A DNA stretch of 64,000 nucleotides from JASLBX01 sp036374175 (GCA_036374175.1 DASUUH010000022.1:21023-85022), one strand, 5' to 3'; positions 16,498 through 28,270 are shown, counted from the first letter of the stretch. Translations and numbers: made by a program. Notes: generated by a model not told the origin, from the letters alone.

Positions 16498-16884
16498 TTA
16501 GGCGCGGCCAAGCACCCGGTCGATGGCCGCGGCCACCTCGCGGGCCAAGTCGTGCCCGACGTTGACGGCTCCAGACTCCCCCGGGCTACTACCGGCGGCC
16601 GACGTGCCAGCAGTCGCCGCACGGGCGGACGTCCCACCTGCAGTCGCACGGGCACCCTGATTGAGCCGGTCGGCTTCGCAGTCGCGGCACACCGTTGATC
16701 CCAGCCGGCGCATCAGGGCCGTAGATCCGCACACCGCACATCGATCGAGGTCATCTCGCCACGACGGATTCTGCTGGCAGGCCGGACACACGAGGACCTG
16801 CTCGTCCCCACGCACGCCCCTGCGCCAGGGGCTCGCCCCCCGTACCGGGTCGGCTTGCCGTGCGCCGCAGCGATAGCAGGGCAC
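16498..16884 (-). CDS. Zinc-ribbon protein with Ala/Thr/Ser-rich linker
   Basis: A 128-residue protein with three Cys-x2-Cys knuckles in its first half (CYRC, CPAC, CAVC, plus CRDC), suggesting two zinc ribbons: VPCYRCGARQ...LVCPACQQNP and RCAVCGSTAL...VCRDCEADRL. A low-complexity Ala/Gly/Thr/Ser stretch (about 75-105) leads to a helical end (VGHDLAREVAAAIDRVLGRA). The start is GTG at 16884 after AAGGATGGAG; the long open frame upstream of it runs into ahpE. This type of protein is found in actinobacteria at this locus; function unknown. Zinc or nucleic-acid binding is inferred. Confidence 0.75.
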   Translation of the reverse strand: MPCYRCGARQADPVRGASPWRRGVRGDEQVLVCPACQQNPSWRDDLDRCAVCGSTALMRRLGSTVCRDCEADRLNQGARATAGGTSARAATAGTSAAGSSPGESGAVNVGHDLAREVAAAIDRVLGRA

Positions 16885-16946
16885 CGATGCTCCATCCTTG
16901 GCTCGTCCGGGCCCGGCGTGGCCCGGTCCACCGGTTGTTCTAGGGA

Positions 16947-17405
16947 CTATGAAGCAGCCGCGAGACCGTCGAGTACCCGCCGGTACTCGGTGGCGTCCCG
17001 CGCGGCGGGGATCGGGTTGACCACACTCCAACGAACGAGGCCCGAAGCGTCGATCACGAACGTACCCCGAAGGACGCAGCCCCGCTCCTCGTCGAACACT
17101 CCGTACCGCCGGGCCACCTCGCCATGCGGCCAGAAGTCCGACAGCAGCGGAAATCCGATGTCGTGGGTATCGCTGTAGGCGCGCAGCGTGAACATGCTGT
17201 CGCAGGACACCGCCAGAACGGATTCGTCGCCGGCAAATCCGTCGCGGAGTTCGCGCAGTTCGTCTGTGCACACCGTGGTGAACGCGTAGGGAAAGAACAC
17301 CAGGAGGACCGGCCGCCCTCGCACGTCCGCCAGCTGTACCGGCGTTCCGTGCTGGTCACGGAGCTCGAAGGTCGGAGCGGCCGTTCCCACGGCCGGTATG
17401 TTCAC
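16947..17405 (-). CDS. ahpE: AhpE-type 1-Cys peroxiredoxin
   Basis: A 152-residue peroxiredoxin of the AhpE clade, which reduces peroxides and peroxynitrite. It has the peroxidatic motif PYAFTTVCTDEL, where Thr precedes the catalytic Cys by three residues, and the conserved Arg later in the fold; there is no second Cys in the usual resolving position (a later Cys in RGCVLRG is on another strand). Length matches M. tuberculosis AhpE (about 153). The start is GTG 17405, overlapping the DUF3052 gene stop as GTGA; the frame's upstream part is only the antisense of that gene. Confidence 0.95.
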   Translation of the reverse strand: MNIPAVGTAAPTFELRDQHGTPVQLADVRGRPVLLVFFPYAFTTVCTDELRELRDGFAGDESVLAVSCDSMFTLRAYSDTHDIGFPLLSDFWPHGEVARRYGVFDEERGCVLRGTFVIDASGLVRWSVVNPIPAARDATEYRRVLDGLAAAS

Positions 17406-17839
17406 CGTCGTGACCGAGCGTTCCTGGGTGAGACCAGCTTGGTCGCCGACCACTCGGAGGCGGCCGACAGCGTGGTCGTGGTCGAGAATCCCGCCGTGGG
17501 CGCGGCGTCGGCGACGTCCGCTGGATCGACGTGCCCGTCGCGGCCGACCTTTGGGGTCAGCAGCCACACCGGGCCGCCTTCGACCAGATCGGTGCTGGCG
17601 TTGATGAGAGCGTCCACCAGATCGCCGTCGCCCTCGCGCCACCACAGCAAGACGACATCGGCCACCTCACCGGCCTGGTCGTCGACTAACTCGCTGCCGG
17701 TCAGGTCTTCGATGTCTGCGCGCAGATCGTCGTCGCAGTCCTCGTCCCAGCCAAGCTCCTGCACGACCTGTCCGGGCTGTAGCCCGAGCCGGCTCGCAGG
17801 CCCGGCGTGCTGGTCGGAGCGGCCCGCGGTCTGCCCCAC
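17402..17839 (-). CDS. DUF3052 protein
   Basis: A 145-residue acidic protein of the actinobacterial DUF3052 family: LGLQPGQVVQELGWDEDCDD, LVDDQAGEVADVVLLWWREG and GPVWLLTPKVGRDGHVDPAD. Family members are conserved next to ahpE (Rv2239c position in M. tuberculosis) and have no proven function. Translationally coupled to ahpE by a 4-base overlap. Good ribosome binding context (TGAGGAGGACCACCG) before the start. Confidence 0.9.
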   Translation of the reverse strand: MGQTAGRSDQHAGPASRLGLQPGQVVQELGWDEDCDDDLRADIEDLTGSELVDDQAGEVADVVLLWWREGDGDLVDALINASTDLVEGGPVWLLTPKVGRDGHVDPADVADAAPTAGFSTTTTLSAASEWSATKLVSPRNARSRR

Positions 17840-17943
17840 CGGTGGTCCTCCTCAATAGTTCAGGTCCGCCCTCGCGAACCGCCGTCGGGCGTAGTTCATC
17901 TAAGGATGTGCCCTCTCCGCAAGTGAACCCGCCCAATCTGTGA

Positions 17944-18141
17944 TTACGACGTGGACTCGGACTCCCCCTCGACGGTGGCGTCAGGCCCAGGAAAGACGAG
18001 CGTCTCGTGGCCGTCCTCGAACCGTACGACATACGGCGGACGACCGTCGCCGCCACGAACCTCGACGATTTCACCGACCCGGTCAGCGTTGCCCACCGTG
18101 CGGCCGTGTACATGCAACCTGTCACCGACCTTGGCGCGCAT
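17944..18141 (-). CDS. DUF1918 small protein
   Basis: A 65-residue DUF1918 protein, an SH3-like beta barrel: MRAKVGDRLHVHGRTVGNAD, the basic/acidic strand RVGEIVEVRG, and PPYVVRFEDGHETLVFPGPD. Strong site AGGAGGTGAAAGCAG before the ATG. Common in actinobacteria, function unknown. Monocistronic and divergent from aceE. Confidence 0.93.
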   Translation of the reverse strand: MRAKVGDRLHVHGRTVGNADRVGEIVEVRGGDGRPPYVVRFEDGHETLVFPGPDATVEGESESTS

Positions 18142-18331
18142 CTGCTTTCACCTCCTGCTTTGCGCCACGAATAACTACCAGGTTGCCTAATCTGGCCGCT
18201 AAGGGGAAGCGATTGTGAGCAGCGGTTCGGTGAGTTTGTCCGCCAAGCCGCCCAACCCGGCGTGACGCAACGGGGCGAATCGGGGGAGGATAGAGGTAAC
18301 GCCGAAGTGTTCGAAGTGAGTGAGGATCGTC

Positions 18332-21085
<2,754 letters not shown>

Positions 21086-21098
21086 TCGGCGGGAGTGC

Positions 21099-21587
21099 TT
21101 ACAGCCCGGTCTTGCCGCCCTCTTCCTCCATGCGGATCTGCCAGCTTGCGAGCTTGTTCCGCGACGGGCCGAAGAAGGTGAACCCGGCGATGGACACCAG
21201 CGCACCGGCGAACACCGGATTCCACCCCGACGAGACGAGCGTGGCCGCCAGCCCGACGACGGTAGGGACCATCAGATTCTTCATCGTCTTGTCGGCCACC
21301 GCGGTCATCTGCTCGGCGGCGCGGTTGGGGTCGGTCGCGGTCTCGCTCGGAACCCGTGGCAGCTCGCGGCTGGGCATCACCCACACCCGGCCGATGACGA
21401 CGAAGCTGACCGCAAGCACGATCACCGTGCCCCAGGGAGTGCCCGGCTCGTCCCACAGCACGAACATCGACAGCGCCACGAGACCCACGCAGACCGCCTC
21501 GTAGACGATCATGCGGGGGTTCAGTTGCGCGGCGAGCCGGTCGAGGGTCATGCGTGGCGGCGCACCGGAGGGCGTCGTGCCAGACAT
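21099..21587 (-). CDS. Predicted membrane protein, unknown function
   Basis: A 162-residue protein with about four hydrophobic segments in two pairs: IVYEAVCVGLVALSMFVLW and WGTVIVLAVSFVVIGRVWV, then MKNLMVPTVVGLAATLVSS and NPVFAGALVSIAGFTFFG. The ends are hydrophilic and the C-terminus is charged. It converges on aceE (14-base gap between stops) and is divergent from fasR. No family recognised. Its spacing suggests an independent transcript. Confidence 0.7.
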   Translation of the reverse strand: MSGTTPSGAPPRMTLDRLAAQLNPRMIVYEAVCVGLVALSMFVLWDEPGTPWGTVIVLAVSFVVIGRVWVMPSRELPRVPSETATDPNRAAEQMTAVADKTMKNLMVPTVVGLAATLVSSGWNPVFAGALVSIAGFTFFGPSRNKLASWQIRMEEEGGKTGL

Positions 21588-21655
21588 GCCGTCAGGCTAG
21601 CCGGTCGACTGGCGGACTCAAAGAACTGATCGGGTTGTAGCCTTGGCACAACTAC

Positions 21656-22885
21656 ATGGGTGTCCGAGCACCCTCCCCACCCCGTGAACTCAGGGCGATG
21701 CCACCCTCCAGAGCAGGTCGATCGCGTGACGCGCGGGCCCGCGTCGTGCGCCAACTCGAGCGCGCCACCGGGCCGCTTGCCAACGCCACGATCGCCCGGA
21801 TGGAAGAACGGTTCCCGTGGTACCGGGCCATGCCGGCCGACGAACGCTCCTGGGTAGGGCTGGTCATCCAGGCCGGTATCGCGGCCTTCGTGGACTGGTA
21901 TGCCAATCCCGGCGACGAGGGACCCAAGGTCACCGCCGATGTGTTCGGCACGGCGCCGCGCGAGCTGACCCGGGCGGTCACCCTGCAGCAGACCGTGGAA
22001 CTGGTCCGGGTCGCGATCGAGGTCGTCGAGGAAGTGGTCCCCGACATGGTGGGTCCGGACGACGCAGCTGAGATCCGTGAGGGGGTGCTGCGCTACTCCC
22101 GCGAGATCGCCTTCGCGACAGCCGACGTGTACGCGCGAGCCGCCGAAGCACGCGGCGCGTGGGACGCCCGGCTTGAAGCCTTGATCGTCGATTCGGTGCT
22201 GCGCGGTGAGGCCGACGAAGAAGTGCGCTCCCGCGCCGCGGCGCTGGGCTGGACCGAACAGGGCAGCGTCGCCGTGACGGTCGGGCGCACTCCGGTGCAC
22301 GTCGAAGACCCTGAAACGGTGGTGGACGCGATCCGGCGAGCCGCTCGGCAGGCCGGCTACGACGTACTGACCGGCGCCCAAGGCGACCGCATGGTCGCCG
22401 TGCTCGGCGGCGTGGACGACGCGGTCAAGGCCGCGACCGCCATCGCCGGCCACTTCGGCGACGGGCCTGTCGTCGTCGGCCCCGCGGTGGCCGATCTGGT
22501 CCGTGCTGCCGAATCCGCCCGCACCGCGATCTCGGGCCTGCGATCCGCCGAAGGCTGGCCGGACGCGCCCCGCCCGGTGGCGGCCGACGCGTTACTCGCC
22601 GAGCGGGCGCTGGCCGGTGACGGGCATGCCCGGCGGGCGCTGGTCGGTGACGTTTACCTGCCGATCGTCGAATCGGGGCCGGTCGTCGCCGAGACCTTGG
22701 CCGCGTACCTGGAAAGCGGCGGTTCGGTCGAGGCCGCGGCGCGGCTGCTGTTCGTCCATCCGAACACTGTCCGGTACCGGCTGCGGCGGGTCGTGGACCT
22801 CTGCGGGCTCAATCCCGCCGATGCCCGTGACGCGTACACCCTCCGCCTCGCCCTCACCCTGGGCCGGCTGTTCCCGCCGTCCTGA
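21656..22885 (+). CDS. fasR: PucR-type activator, FasR-like
   Basis: Up to 409 residues. The C-terminus is a PucR/CdaR HTH (GSVEAAARLLFVHPNTVRYRLRRVVDLCGLNPADARDAYTLRLAL). The N-terminal two-thirds match the actinobacterial regulators encoded just before fabD. In Streptomyces coelicolor the gene in this place is fasR, which activates the fabD-fabH-acpP-fabF operon; Rv2242 holds the same position in M. tuberculosis. ATG at 21656 or the internal ATG at 21698 (MPPSRAGRSRDARARVVRQL) are both possible; neither has a strong site, and the first could be near-leaderless. The ligand is probably an acyl thioester (inference from S. coelicolor). Confidence 0.88.
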   Translation: MGVRAPSPPRELRAMPPSRAGRSRDARARVVRQLERATGPLANATIARMEERFPWYRAMPADERSWVGLVIQAGIAAFVDWYANPGDEGPKVTADVFGTAPRELTRAVTLQQTVELVRVAIEVVEEVVPDMVGPDDAAEIREGVLRYSREIAFATADVYARAAEARGAWDARLEALIVDSVLRGEADEEVRSRAAALGWTEQGSVAVTVGRTPVHVEDPETVVDAIRRAARQAGYDVLTGAQGDRMVAVLGGVDDAVKAATAIAGHFGDGPVVVGPAVADLVRAAESARTAISGLRSAEGWPDAPRPVAADALLAERALAGDGHARRALVGDVYLPIVESGPVVAETLAAYLESGGSVEAAARLLFVHPNTVRYRLRRVVDLCGLNPADARDAYTLRLALTLGRLFPPS

Positions 22886-22898
22886 CCTACCGTTCCCT

Positions 22899-22947
22899 TG
22901 ATCATCGGCACATTCCGGCCAGATAACACGGAAGATGCCGACGATCA
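22899..22947. repeat. Inverted repeat between fasR and fabD
   Basis: TGATCATCGGCA (22899-22910) and TGCCGACGATCA (22936-22947) pair with one mismatch around 25 bases. It lies 13 bases after the fasR stop and about 110 bases before the fabD start, so it could be a terminator, an attenuator or an operator for the fab operon. It shares the GATCA core with three other intergenic repeats in the window. Confidence 0.6.
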
Positions 22948-23057
22948 CGACAGGATGACAGGCTCGTTGTCACTTGTCAGAACCCTCCAAAGTTCCCGGA
23001 TCTACGTTGTCACCGGAGTCGACGGTTGTACGGGCCGGTAGCGGGGAGGCTGGACGT

Positions 23058-24239
23058 GTGCTCGTCATCGTCGCCCCGGGCCAGGGTGCCCAGACCCCTG
23101 GTTTCCTCGCGCCCTGGCTGGAGGACCCAGTCTTCGCCGACCGGATCGACTGGCTGTCCGCGGTGTCCGGGCTCGATCTGGCCTACTACGGCACCCAGGC
23201 CGATGCCGAGACCATTCGCGACACCCAAATCGCCCAACCCCTGCTGGTAGCCGCCGGCCTGCTCTCCGCACTGGCGCTGTTCCCGCACCCTGCCGACGCC
23301 TTCGGCAAGATCGGCGCTGCCGCCGGCCACAGCGTCGGTGAGATCACCGCGGCCACCGGCGTCGGGGTCATCACCGCGGAGCAGGCCATGGTGTTCGTTC
23401 GCGAGCGCGGCCGGGCGATGGCCGACGCTTCGAAGGCCACCCCGACCGGCATGACCGCCGTGCTCGGCGGCGAGTTCGACGAGGTCGTCAAGGCGATCGA
23501 GGCGCACGGGCTCACTCCGGCGAACGTCAACGGTGCCGGGCAGGTCGTCGCCGCCGGGACGATGGCACAGCTCGAGGCGCTGGCCGCCGACCCGCCCGCC
23601 GGCGCGCGGCTTCGGCCGTTGTCCGTTGCTGGGGCGTTCCATACCGATCACATGGCGCCGGCCGTCGACGTGCTGCGCCGTCGCGCCAGGTCGATAACCA
23701 CCCATGACCCCCGCGCGCGGCTGTTGTCCAACCGGGACGGCCAGGTCGTTCACGACGGCCGTGTGGTCCTGCGCCGCATCGTCGACCAGGTGTCCAACCC
23801 GGTCCGGTGGGACCTGTGCCAGGAGACGATGCGCGATCTCGGCGTCACAGGGCTGCTGGAGATGCCGCCCGCCGGCACCCTCACCGGGCTGGCCAAACGA
23901 GCGCTTCCCGGTGTCGAGACCTTCGCGCTCAAAACGCCCGACCAGCTCGACGACGCGCGCGAGTTCGTTGAGCGTCACGGCCAGCAAAGCCTGCTGGACG
24001 CGAGCCCGACCTGGCGGATGGTGATAGCCCCGATGAAGGGCACGTTCACCCGGTCCGGGGCCGCCGCCGGCGACACCCTGGAGCAGGGTGCTCAGGTGGG
24101 CACGGTCAGCTCGCTGCGCGAGTCGATCGAGGTGACCGCGCCGCACGGCGGCACGGTCGTGGAATGGCTTGTCGAGGACGGCGATCCGGTAGCCCCTGGT
24201 CAGCCGCTGGTCCGACTGCACCCGGAGGTAGCGGTATGA
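23058..24239 (+). CDS. fabD: Malonyl-CoA:ACP transacylase with C-terminal biotinyl/lipoyl-like domain
   Basis: A 393-residue protein. Residues 1-305 are FabD, which loads malonate onto ACP: VIVAPGQGAQTPG, the nucleophile elbow GHSVGE, and GAFHTDHMAPA with the catalytic His. Residues about 315-393 add a domain that reads as a biotinyl/lipoyl-attachment fold (MKGTFTRSGAAAGDTLEQGA...APHGGTVVEWLVEDGDPVAPGQPL). The modified lysine of the usual MKM motif is absent (SLRES here). Normal FabD ends near 310 residues. Start GTG at 23058 follows GGGGAGG; the open frame upstream to 22974 lacks a site. The stop overlaps fabH (ATGA). Confidence 0.93.
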   Translation: MLVIVAPGQGAQTPGFLAPWLEDPVFADRIDWLSAVSGLDLAYYGTQADAETIRDTQIAQPLLVAAGLLSALALFPHPADAFGKIGAAAGHSVGEITAATGVGVITAEQAMVFVRERGRAMADASKATPTGMTAVLGGEFDEVVKAIEAHGLTPANVNGAGQVVAAGTMAQLEALAADPPAGARLRPLSVAGAFHTDHMAPAVDVLRRRARSITTHDPRARLLSNRDGQVVHDGRVVLRRIVDQVSNPVRWDLCQETMRDLGVTGLLEMPPAGTLTGLAKRALPGVETFALKTPDQLDDAREFVERHGQQSLLDASPTWRMVIAPMKGTFTRSGAAAGDTLEQGAQVGTVSSLRESIEVTAPHGGTVVEWLVEDGDPVAPGQPLVRLHPEVAV

Positions 24240-25261
24240 ACGCAGCCCACGAAACGAGCGCACACATCGTCCGCAGCCCGGCTCTACGGGAGTCCCGCAT
24301 CCTCGGAATCGGCGGCTACCGTCCAGCGCGGTCAGTGCCCAACGAAGAGATCATCCAGAACATCGACTCGTCCGACGAGTGGATCCGCACCCGCTCCGGC
24401 ATCGCCAGCCGCCGCTGGGCCAACGACGAGGAGACCGTCGTCGCGATGAGCCAGGCCGCTGCGGGCAAGGCGCTGGCGAACGCCGGGTTGACGCCGGACC
24501 AGGTCGGGTGCGTCATCGTGTCGACGGTCACCCACCTCTACCAGACCCCGTCCGCCGCCGCGGAGATCGCGCACAAGCTCGGCACGAACCGCGCGGCCGC
24601 CTTCGACATCTCCGCTGCCTGCGCCGGCTTCTGCTACGGGCTGGGCCTGGCCTCCGACATGGTCCGCGGCGGTACGGCCGAACACGTGCTGGTCATCGGC
24701 GTCGAGCGGCTGTCCGACCTGACCGATCACTACGACCGGTCGACGGCGTTCCTGTTCGCCGACGGCGCGGGAGCCGCTGTGGTCGGGCCGTCGGAAACGC
24801 CCGGTATCGGCCCGGTGATCTGGGGCTCCGACGGCGAGCATCTCGACATGATCAAACAGAAGCAGGAATGGCGCGAAGCTCTCTTCGCCGAAAGCGGGCC
24901 CGAGCTGCCCGCTCTGGTCATGCAGGGCAACGCGGTGTTCCGCTGGGCGTCGTACGAGATGGCCAGGGTCGCGCAGCAGGCACTCGACGCCGCCGGCATC
25001 ACCGCCGACGATCTTGACGTGTTCGTCCCCCACCAGGCCAACGACCGCATCACGACGGCGATGGCGCGCTCACTCAAGCTGCCCGCCAGCGTCGTCATCG
25101 CCCGCGACATCGCCGAGCAGGGCAATACCTCCGCCGCCTCCATTCCGCTTGCTCTCGAACGACTCCTCGAGACCGGCCAGGCGCGCAGCGGTCAGCTGGC
25201 CCTGCTCATCGGTTTCGGCGCCGGCCTCGTCTACGGGGCCCAAGTCGTCCGGATCCCTTAA
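24236..25261 (+). CDS. fabH: Beta-ketoacyl-ACP synthase III
   Basis: A 341-residue KAS III that condenses an acyl-CoA primer with malonyl-ACP to start fatty acid synthesis. The catalytic triad is visible: Cys in AFDISAACAGFCYGL, His in VPHQANDR and Asn in GNTSAASIPLAL. The start ATG overlaps the fabD stop (ATGA) and follows GGAGGTAGCGGT, so the frame's longer upstream opening is discarded. Second gene of the fabD-fabH-acpP-fabF-accD operon. Primer preference (branched or straight) cannot be read directly. Confidence 0.97.
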   Translation: MNAAHETSAHIVRSPALRESRILGIGGYRPARSVPNEEIIQNIDSSDEWIRTRSGIASRRWANDEETVVAMSQAAAGKALANAGLTPDQVGCVIVSTVTHLYQTPSAAAEIAHKLGTNRAAAFDISAACAGFCYGLGLASDMVRGGTAEHVLVIGVERLSDLTDHYDRSTAFLFADGAGAAVVGPSETPGIGPVIWGSDGEHLDMIKQKQEWREALFAESGPELPALVMQGNAVFRWASYEMARVAQQALDAAGITADDLDVFVPHQANDRITTAMARSLKLPASVVIARDIAEQGNTSAASIPLALERLLETGQARSGQLALLIGFGAGLVYGAQVVRIP

Positions 25262-25326
25262 CTGTCCCCGCAGCGCCGCGGGTGCACCAACTCCCCGTAC
25301 CCACGAATAACAAGCAAGGAGAACAC

Positions 25327-25572
25327 ATGGCCACCACCGAGGAAATCCGCGCCGGTCTCGCCGAGATCGTCAATGAGATCGCCGGCGTTCCCGCGGCGGA
25401 CGTCCAGCTTGACAAGTCCTTCACCGACGACCTGGACATCGACTCGCTGTCGATGGTCGAGGTTGTCGTGGCGGCCGAGGAGAAGTTCGACGTGAAGATT
25501 CCCGATGACGAGGTCAAGAACCTCGCCACCGTCGGTGACGCGGTTGCCTACATCGAGCGAGCTAAGGCTTGA
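25327..25572 (+). CDS. acpP: Acyl carrier protein
   Basis: An 81-residue acidic four-helix protein. The phosphopantetheine serine is in DIDSLSMVEVV (Ser about 41). AAGGAGAACAC precedes the ATG, giving a strong site in keeping with the high ACP demand, and excludes the 15-residue upstream extension. Sits between fabH and fabF, the normal actinobacterial order. Confidence 0.98.
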   Translation: MATTEEIRAGLAEIVNEIAGVPAADVQLDKSFTDDLDIDSLSMVEVVVAAEEKFDVKIPDDEVKNLATVGDAVAYIERAKA

Positions 25573-25577
25573 GACGT

Positions 25578-26825
25578 ATGACTGAAACCCAGGCCAGAGT
25601 CGTTATCACCGGGCTCGGCGCGACGACGCCCGTCGGAGGCGACGTCGCGTCGACCTGGGAATCATTCCTCGCCGGACGGTCAGGTGTGACCCGGCTCGCC
25701 GAAGACTGGGCCACCGACCTGCCGGTCAAGATTGCCGGGCGCATCGCGGTCGAGCCGTCCGAAGTGCTGCCCCGGGTCCAGGCACGGCGGCTTGACCGCT
25801 CGGCGCAGTTCGCCGTGATCGCCGCCCGCGAGGCGTGGTCCGATGCCGGCTTGGACGGCGCCGACGTGGACGGCGACCGGCTCGGCGTCGCCTGCGCGAC
25901 GGGGATCGGCGGCCTCACGACGCTGCTGTCCAACTACGATGCGCTGCGCGATTCCGGACCGCGGCGGGTTTCGCCGCTGGCCGTCCCGATGCTGATGGCG
26001 AACAGTCCGGCCGCGCAGGTAGGGCTGGATCTAGGCGCTCGGGCCGGCGTGCATACCCCGGTCAGCGCCTGCGCGTCCGGCGCGGAGGCGCTCGCCTACG
26101 GGCTGGACATGATCCGCTCCGGCCGAGCGGACGTCGTTGTGGCCGGCGGCACGGAAGCTGCGATCCATCCCCTGCCGCTCGCCGCGTTCGCCAACATGAT
26201 GGCGCTGTCCAAGCGAAATGACGAACCGGAGCGGGCCAGTCGTCCGTACGACAAGGGCCGCGACGGTTTCGTCCTCGGCGAAGGTGCGGGGGTGGTGGTT
26301 CTGGAGCGACTCGACCGTGCCGAGGCGCGGGGTGCACGGATCTACGCTGAACTCGCAGGCGCCGGCATGTCGGCCGATTCGCACCACATCGCCCAGCCCG
26401 AGCCCCAGGGCTTGGGCGCTATCGCGGCGATGCGCCACGCCCTCCGCAACAGCGGGCTCGAGCCGGCAGAGATCAAGCACATCAACGCACACGCGACATC
26501 TACCCCGGTGGGCGACGTCGCAGAAGCGATCGCGATTCGCAACGCGTTCGGCGACGCCGCGCCGGGAATCGCCGTCACGTCCACCAAGTCGATGGTCGGA
26601 CACCTGCTGGGAGGCGCCGGAGCGGTCGAATCCATCGCCGTCATCCTGGCTCTGTTCAACCGCACCGCTCCGCCGACGATCAACATCGACGACCTCGATG
26701 ACGAGATCGGCCTCGACGTCGTCCGCGGAGAGCCACGTCCACTCGACGACGGTCCGCTGGCCGCCCTGAACAACTCGTTCGGGTTCGGCGGGCACAACGT
26801 CGCCCTGGCATTCCGGAGCGTGTGA
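25578..26825 (+). CDS. fabF: Beta-ketoacyl-ACP synthase II
   Basis: A 415-residue KAS II that elongates acyl-ACP with malonyl-ACP. It has the Cys-His-His triad: Cys in TPVSACASGAEALAYG, His in NAHATSTPVGD, and His in KSMVGHLLGGAGAVE. The N-terminus TETQARVVITGLGATTPVG is standard. ATG 25578 lies 5 bases after the acpP stop; a TTG 9 bases earlier is less likely. No KasB-like second copy follows, unlike M. tuberculosis. Confidence 0.97.
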   Translation: MTETQARVVITGLGATTPVGGDVASTWESFLAGRSGVTRLAEDWATDLPVKIAGRIAVEPSEVLPRVQARRLDRSAQFAVIAAREAWSDAGLDGADVDGDRLGVACATGIGGLTTLLSNYDALRDSGPRRVSPLAVPMLMANSPAAQVGLDLGARAGVHTPVSACASGAEALAYGLDMIRSGRADVVVAGGTEAAIHPLPLAAFANMMALSKRNDEPERASRPYDKGRDGFVLGEGAGVVVLERLDRAEARGARIYAELAGAGMSADSHHIAQPEPQGLGAIAAMRHALRNSGLEPAEIKHINAHATSTPVGDVAEAIAIRNAFGDAAPGIAVTSTKSMVGHLLGGAGAVESIAVILALFNRTAPPTINIDDLDDEIGLDVVRGEPRPLDDGPLAALNNSFGFGGHNVALAFRSV

Positions 26826-26826
26826 C

Positions 26827-28266
26827 ATGACCGCAGTAACCACCAAACCGGCAGGCGCGTCAGGAAAACCGGCGAAGCTCCCGCGTGAGGACGACCCCCG
26901 CAATCCGAACCACCGCCTGGCAGCGCTGCTGGACGAGGGTTCGCTCGAACTGCTGGGCCCGGACGGTCTGAGCGGGATGTTGGCGGCCAAAGGCACGGTC
27001 GACGGCACGCCGGTCGTGGCGTTCTGCTCCGATGCCACCGTCATGGGTGGTGCGATGGGCAACGACGGCTGCGCCGTGGTGGTTGATGCGTACGAGCACG
27101 CAATCGCGGACGGGGTCCCGATCATCGGGTTATGGCACACCGGCGGGGCGCGGCTGCCCGAGGGCGTGTTGTCCTTGCACGCCGTCGGCCGGATCTTCGA
27201 GGTGATGACCCGCGCGTCGGGTCGGGTTCCGCAGATATCGGTAGTGCTCGGTCCCGCCGCCGGCGGCGGTGCGTACGGCCCGGCGCTCACCGACATCGTC
27301 GTGATGGGCCCGGAGGGCCGGGTGTTCGTGACCGGACCCGACGTCGTGCGCTCGGTTACCGGCGAGGACGTCGACATGCTCCGTCTGGGCGGCCCGGAAC
27401 CGCATGGCCGGCGCTCTGGCGTGGTGCATGTCGTCACCAGCACCGAGCGGGAGGCGCTGACCGAGGCGCGCCGGCTGGCCGCGCTGCTGGGCTCGCAGGG
27501 CGAGCTGGACGTCGACTCGGTAGCGGACCGGGACCTCAGCAGCCACCTGCCCGAGTCGGCCAAGCGGGCGTACGACATCCACCCGCTGGTGGCGGACCTG
27601 CTCGACGACGGGACGCAGATCGAGCTGCACGCCCGCTGGGCTCCCAACATCACCACGACGCTGGGCCGGTTGGGTGGCCGGACGGTCGGCGTGATCGCCA
27701 ACAACCCGCTGCGCCTCGGCGGCTGCCTGGACTCTGCGTCGGCGGAGAAGGCTGCGCGGTTCGTTCGCATGTGTGATGCGTTCGGGGTGCCGCTCGTCGT
27801 GCTGGTCGACGTTCCTGGCTACCTGCCCGGCGTCGGACAGGAGTGGGACGGCGTCGTGCGCCGTGGCGCGAAGCTGCTGCATGCGTTCGCCGAGGCGGTC
27901 GTGCCGCGAGTGACGCTGGTAACCCGCAAGGCGTACGGCGGCGCGTACATCGCGATGAACTCGCGGGCCCTCAACGCCACCAGGGTCTTCGCCTGGCCGA
28001 CCGCGGAGGTCGCCGTGATGGGTGCTGTCGCCGCGGTGCGAATCCTGCATCGCCGCCGGCTGGCGGAGGTCGACCCCGAGCTGCGGCCGCAGGTCGAACA
28101 GGAACTTGCACAGGAGCACGAGAGCATCGCCGGCGGTCTAAACCGGGCCATGGAGATCGGCGTCGTGGACGAAGTGATCGAACCAGTGGTGACCCGTTCG
28201 GCGCTCGCCCGCGCGATCACCGCCGCACCGCCCCGCCGTGGTCAGCACGGCAACATCCCCCTTTAG
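26827..28266 (+). CDS. accD: Acyl-CoA carboxylase carboxyltransferase (beta) subunit
   Basis: A 479-residue carboxyltransferase of the AccD/PccB type that moves CO2 from biotin to acetyl-CoA (or propionyl-CoA) to make malonyl-CoA. Features are DGTPVVAFCSDATVMGGAMG in the N-terminal crotonase fold, GPAAGGGAYGPALTDIVVM with its oxyanion-hole glycines, and the C-terminal half GIVANNP-like VIANNPLRLGGCLDS, VDVPGYLPGVGQEWDG and RKAYGGAYIAMNSR. Starts one base after the fabF stop. The position matches accD6 of M. tuberculosis (Rv2247). The biotinylated alpha subunit is not in the window. Confidence 0.95.
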   Translation: MTAVTTKPAGASGKPAKLPREDDPRNPNHRLAALLDEGSLELLGPDGLSGMLAAKGTVDGTPVVAFCSDATVMGGAMGNDGCAVVVDAYEHAIADGVPIIGLWHTGGARLPEGVLSLHAVGRIFEVMTRASGRVPQISVVLGPAAGGGAYGPALTDIVVMGPEGRVFVTGPDVVRSVTGEDVDMLRLGGPEPHGRRSGVVHVVTSTEREALTEARRLAALLGSQGELDVDSVADRDLSSHLPESAKRAYDIHPLVADLLDDGTQIELHARWAPNITTTLGRLGGRTVGVIANNPLRLGGCLDSASAEKAARFVRMCDAFGVPLVVLVDVPGYLPGVGQEWDGVVRRGAKLLHAFAEAVVPRVTLVTRKAYGGAYIAMNSRALNATRVFAWPTAEVAVMGAVAAVRILHRRRLAEVDPELRPQVEQELAQEHESIAGGLNRAMEIGVVDEVIEPVVTRSALARAITAAPPRRGQHGNIPL

Positions 28267-28270
28267 CCGG

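Noticed and set aside
16268..16501. 77-codon plus-strand frame after tRNA-Val
   Set aside because: It consists of the inverted repeat and its flanks, has no ribosome site and no similarity.
26031..27770. 579-codon minus-strand frame opposite fabF and accD
   Set aside because: It is the shadow of two certain genes; composition is the Ser/Arg/Pro-rich pattern of antisense GC-rich frames.
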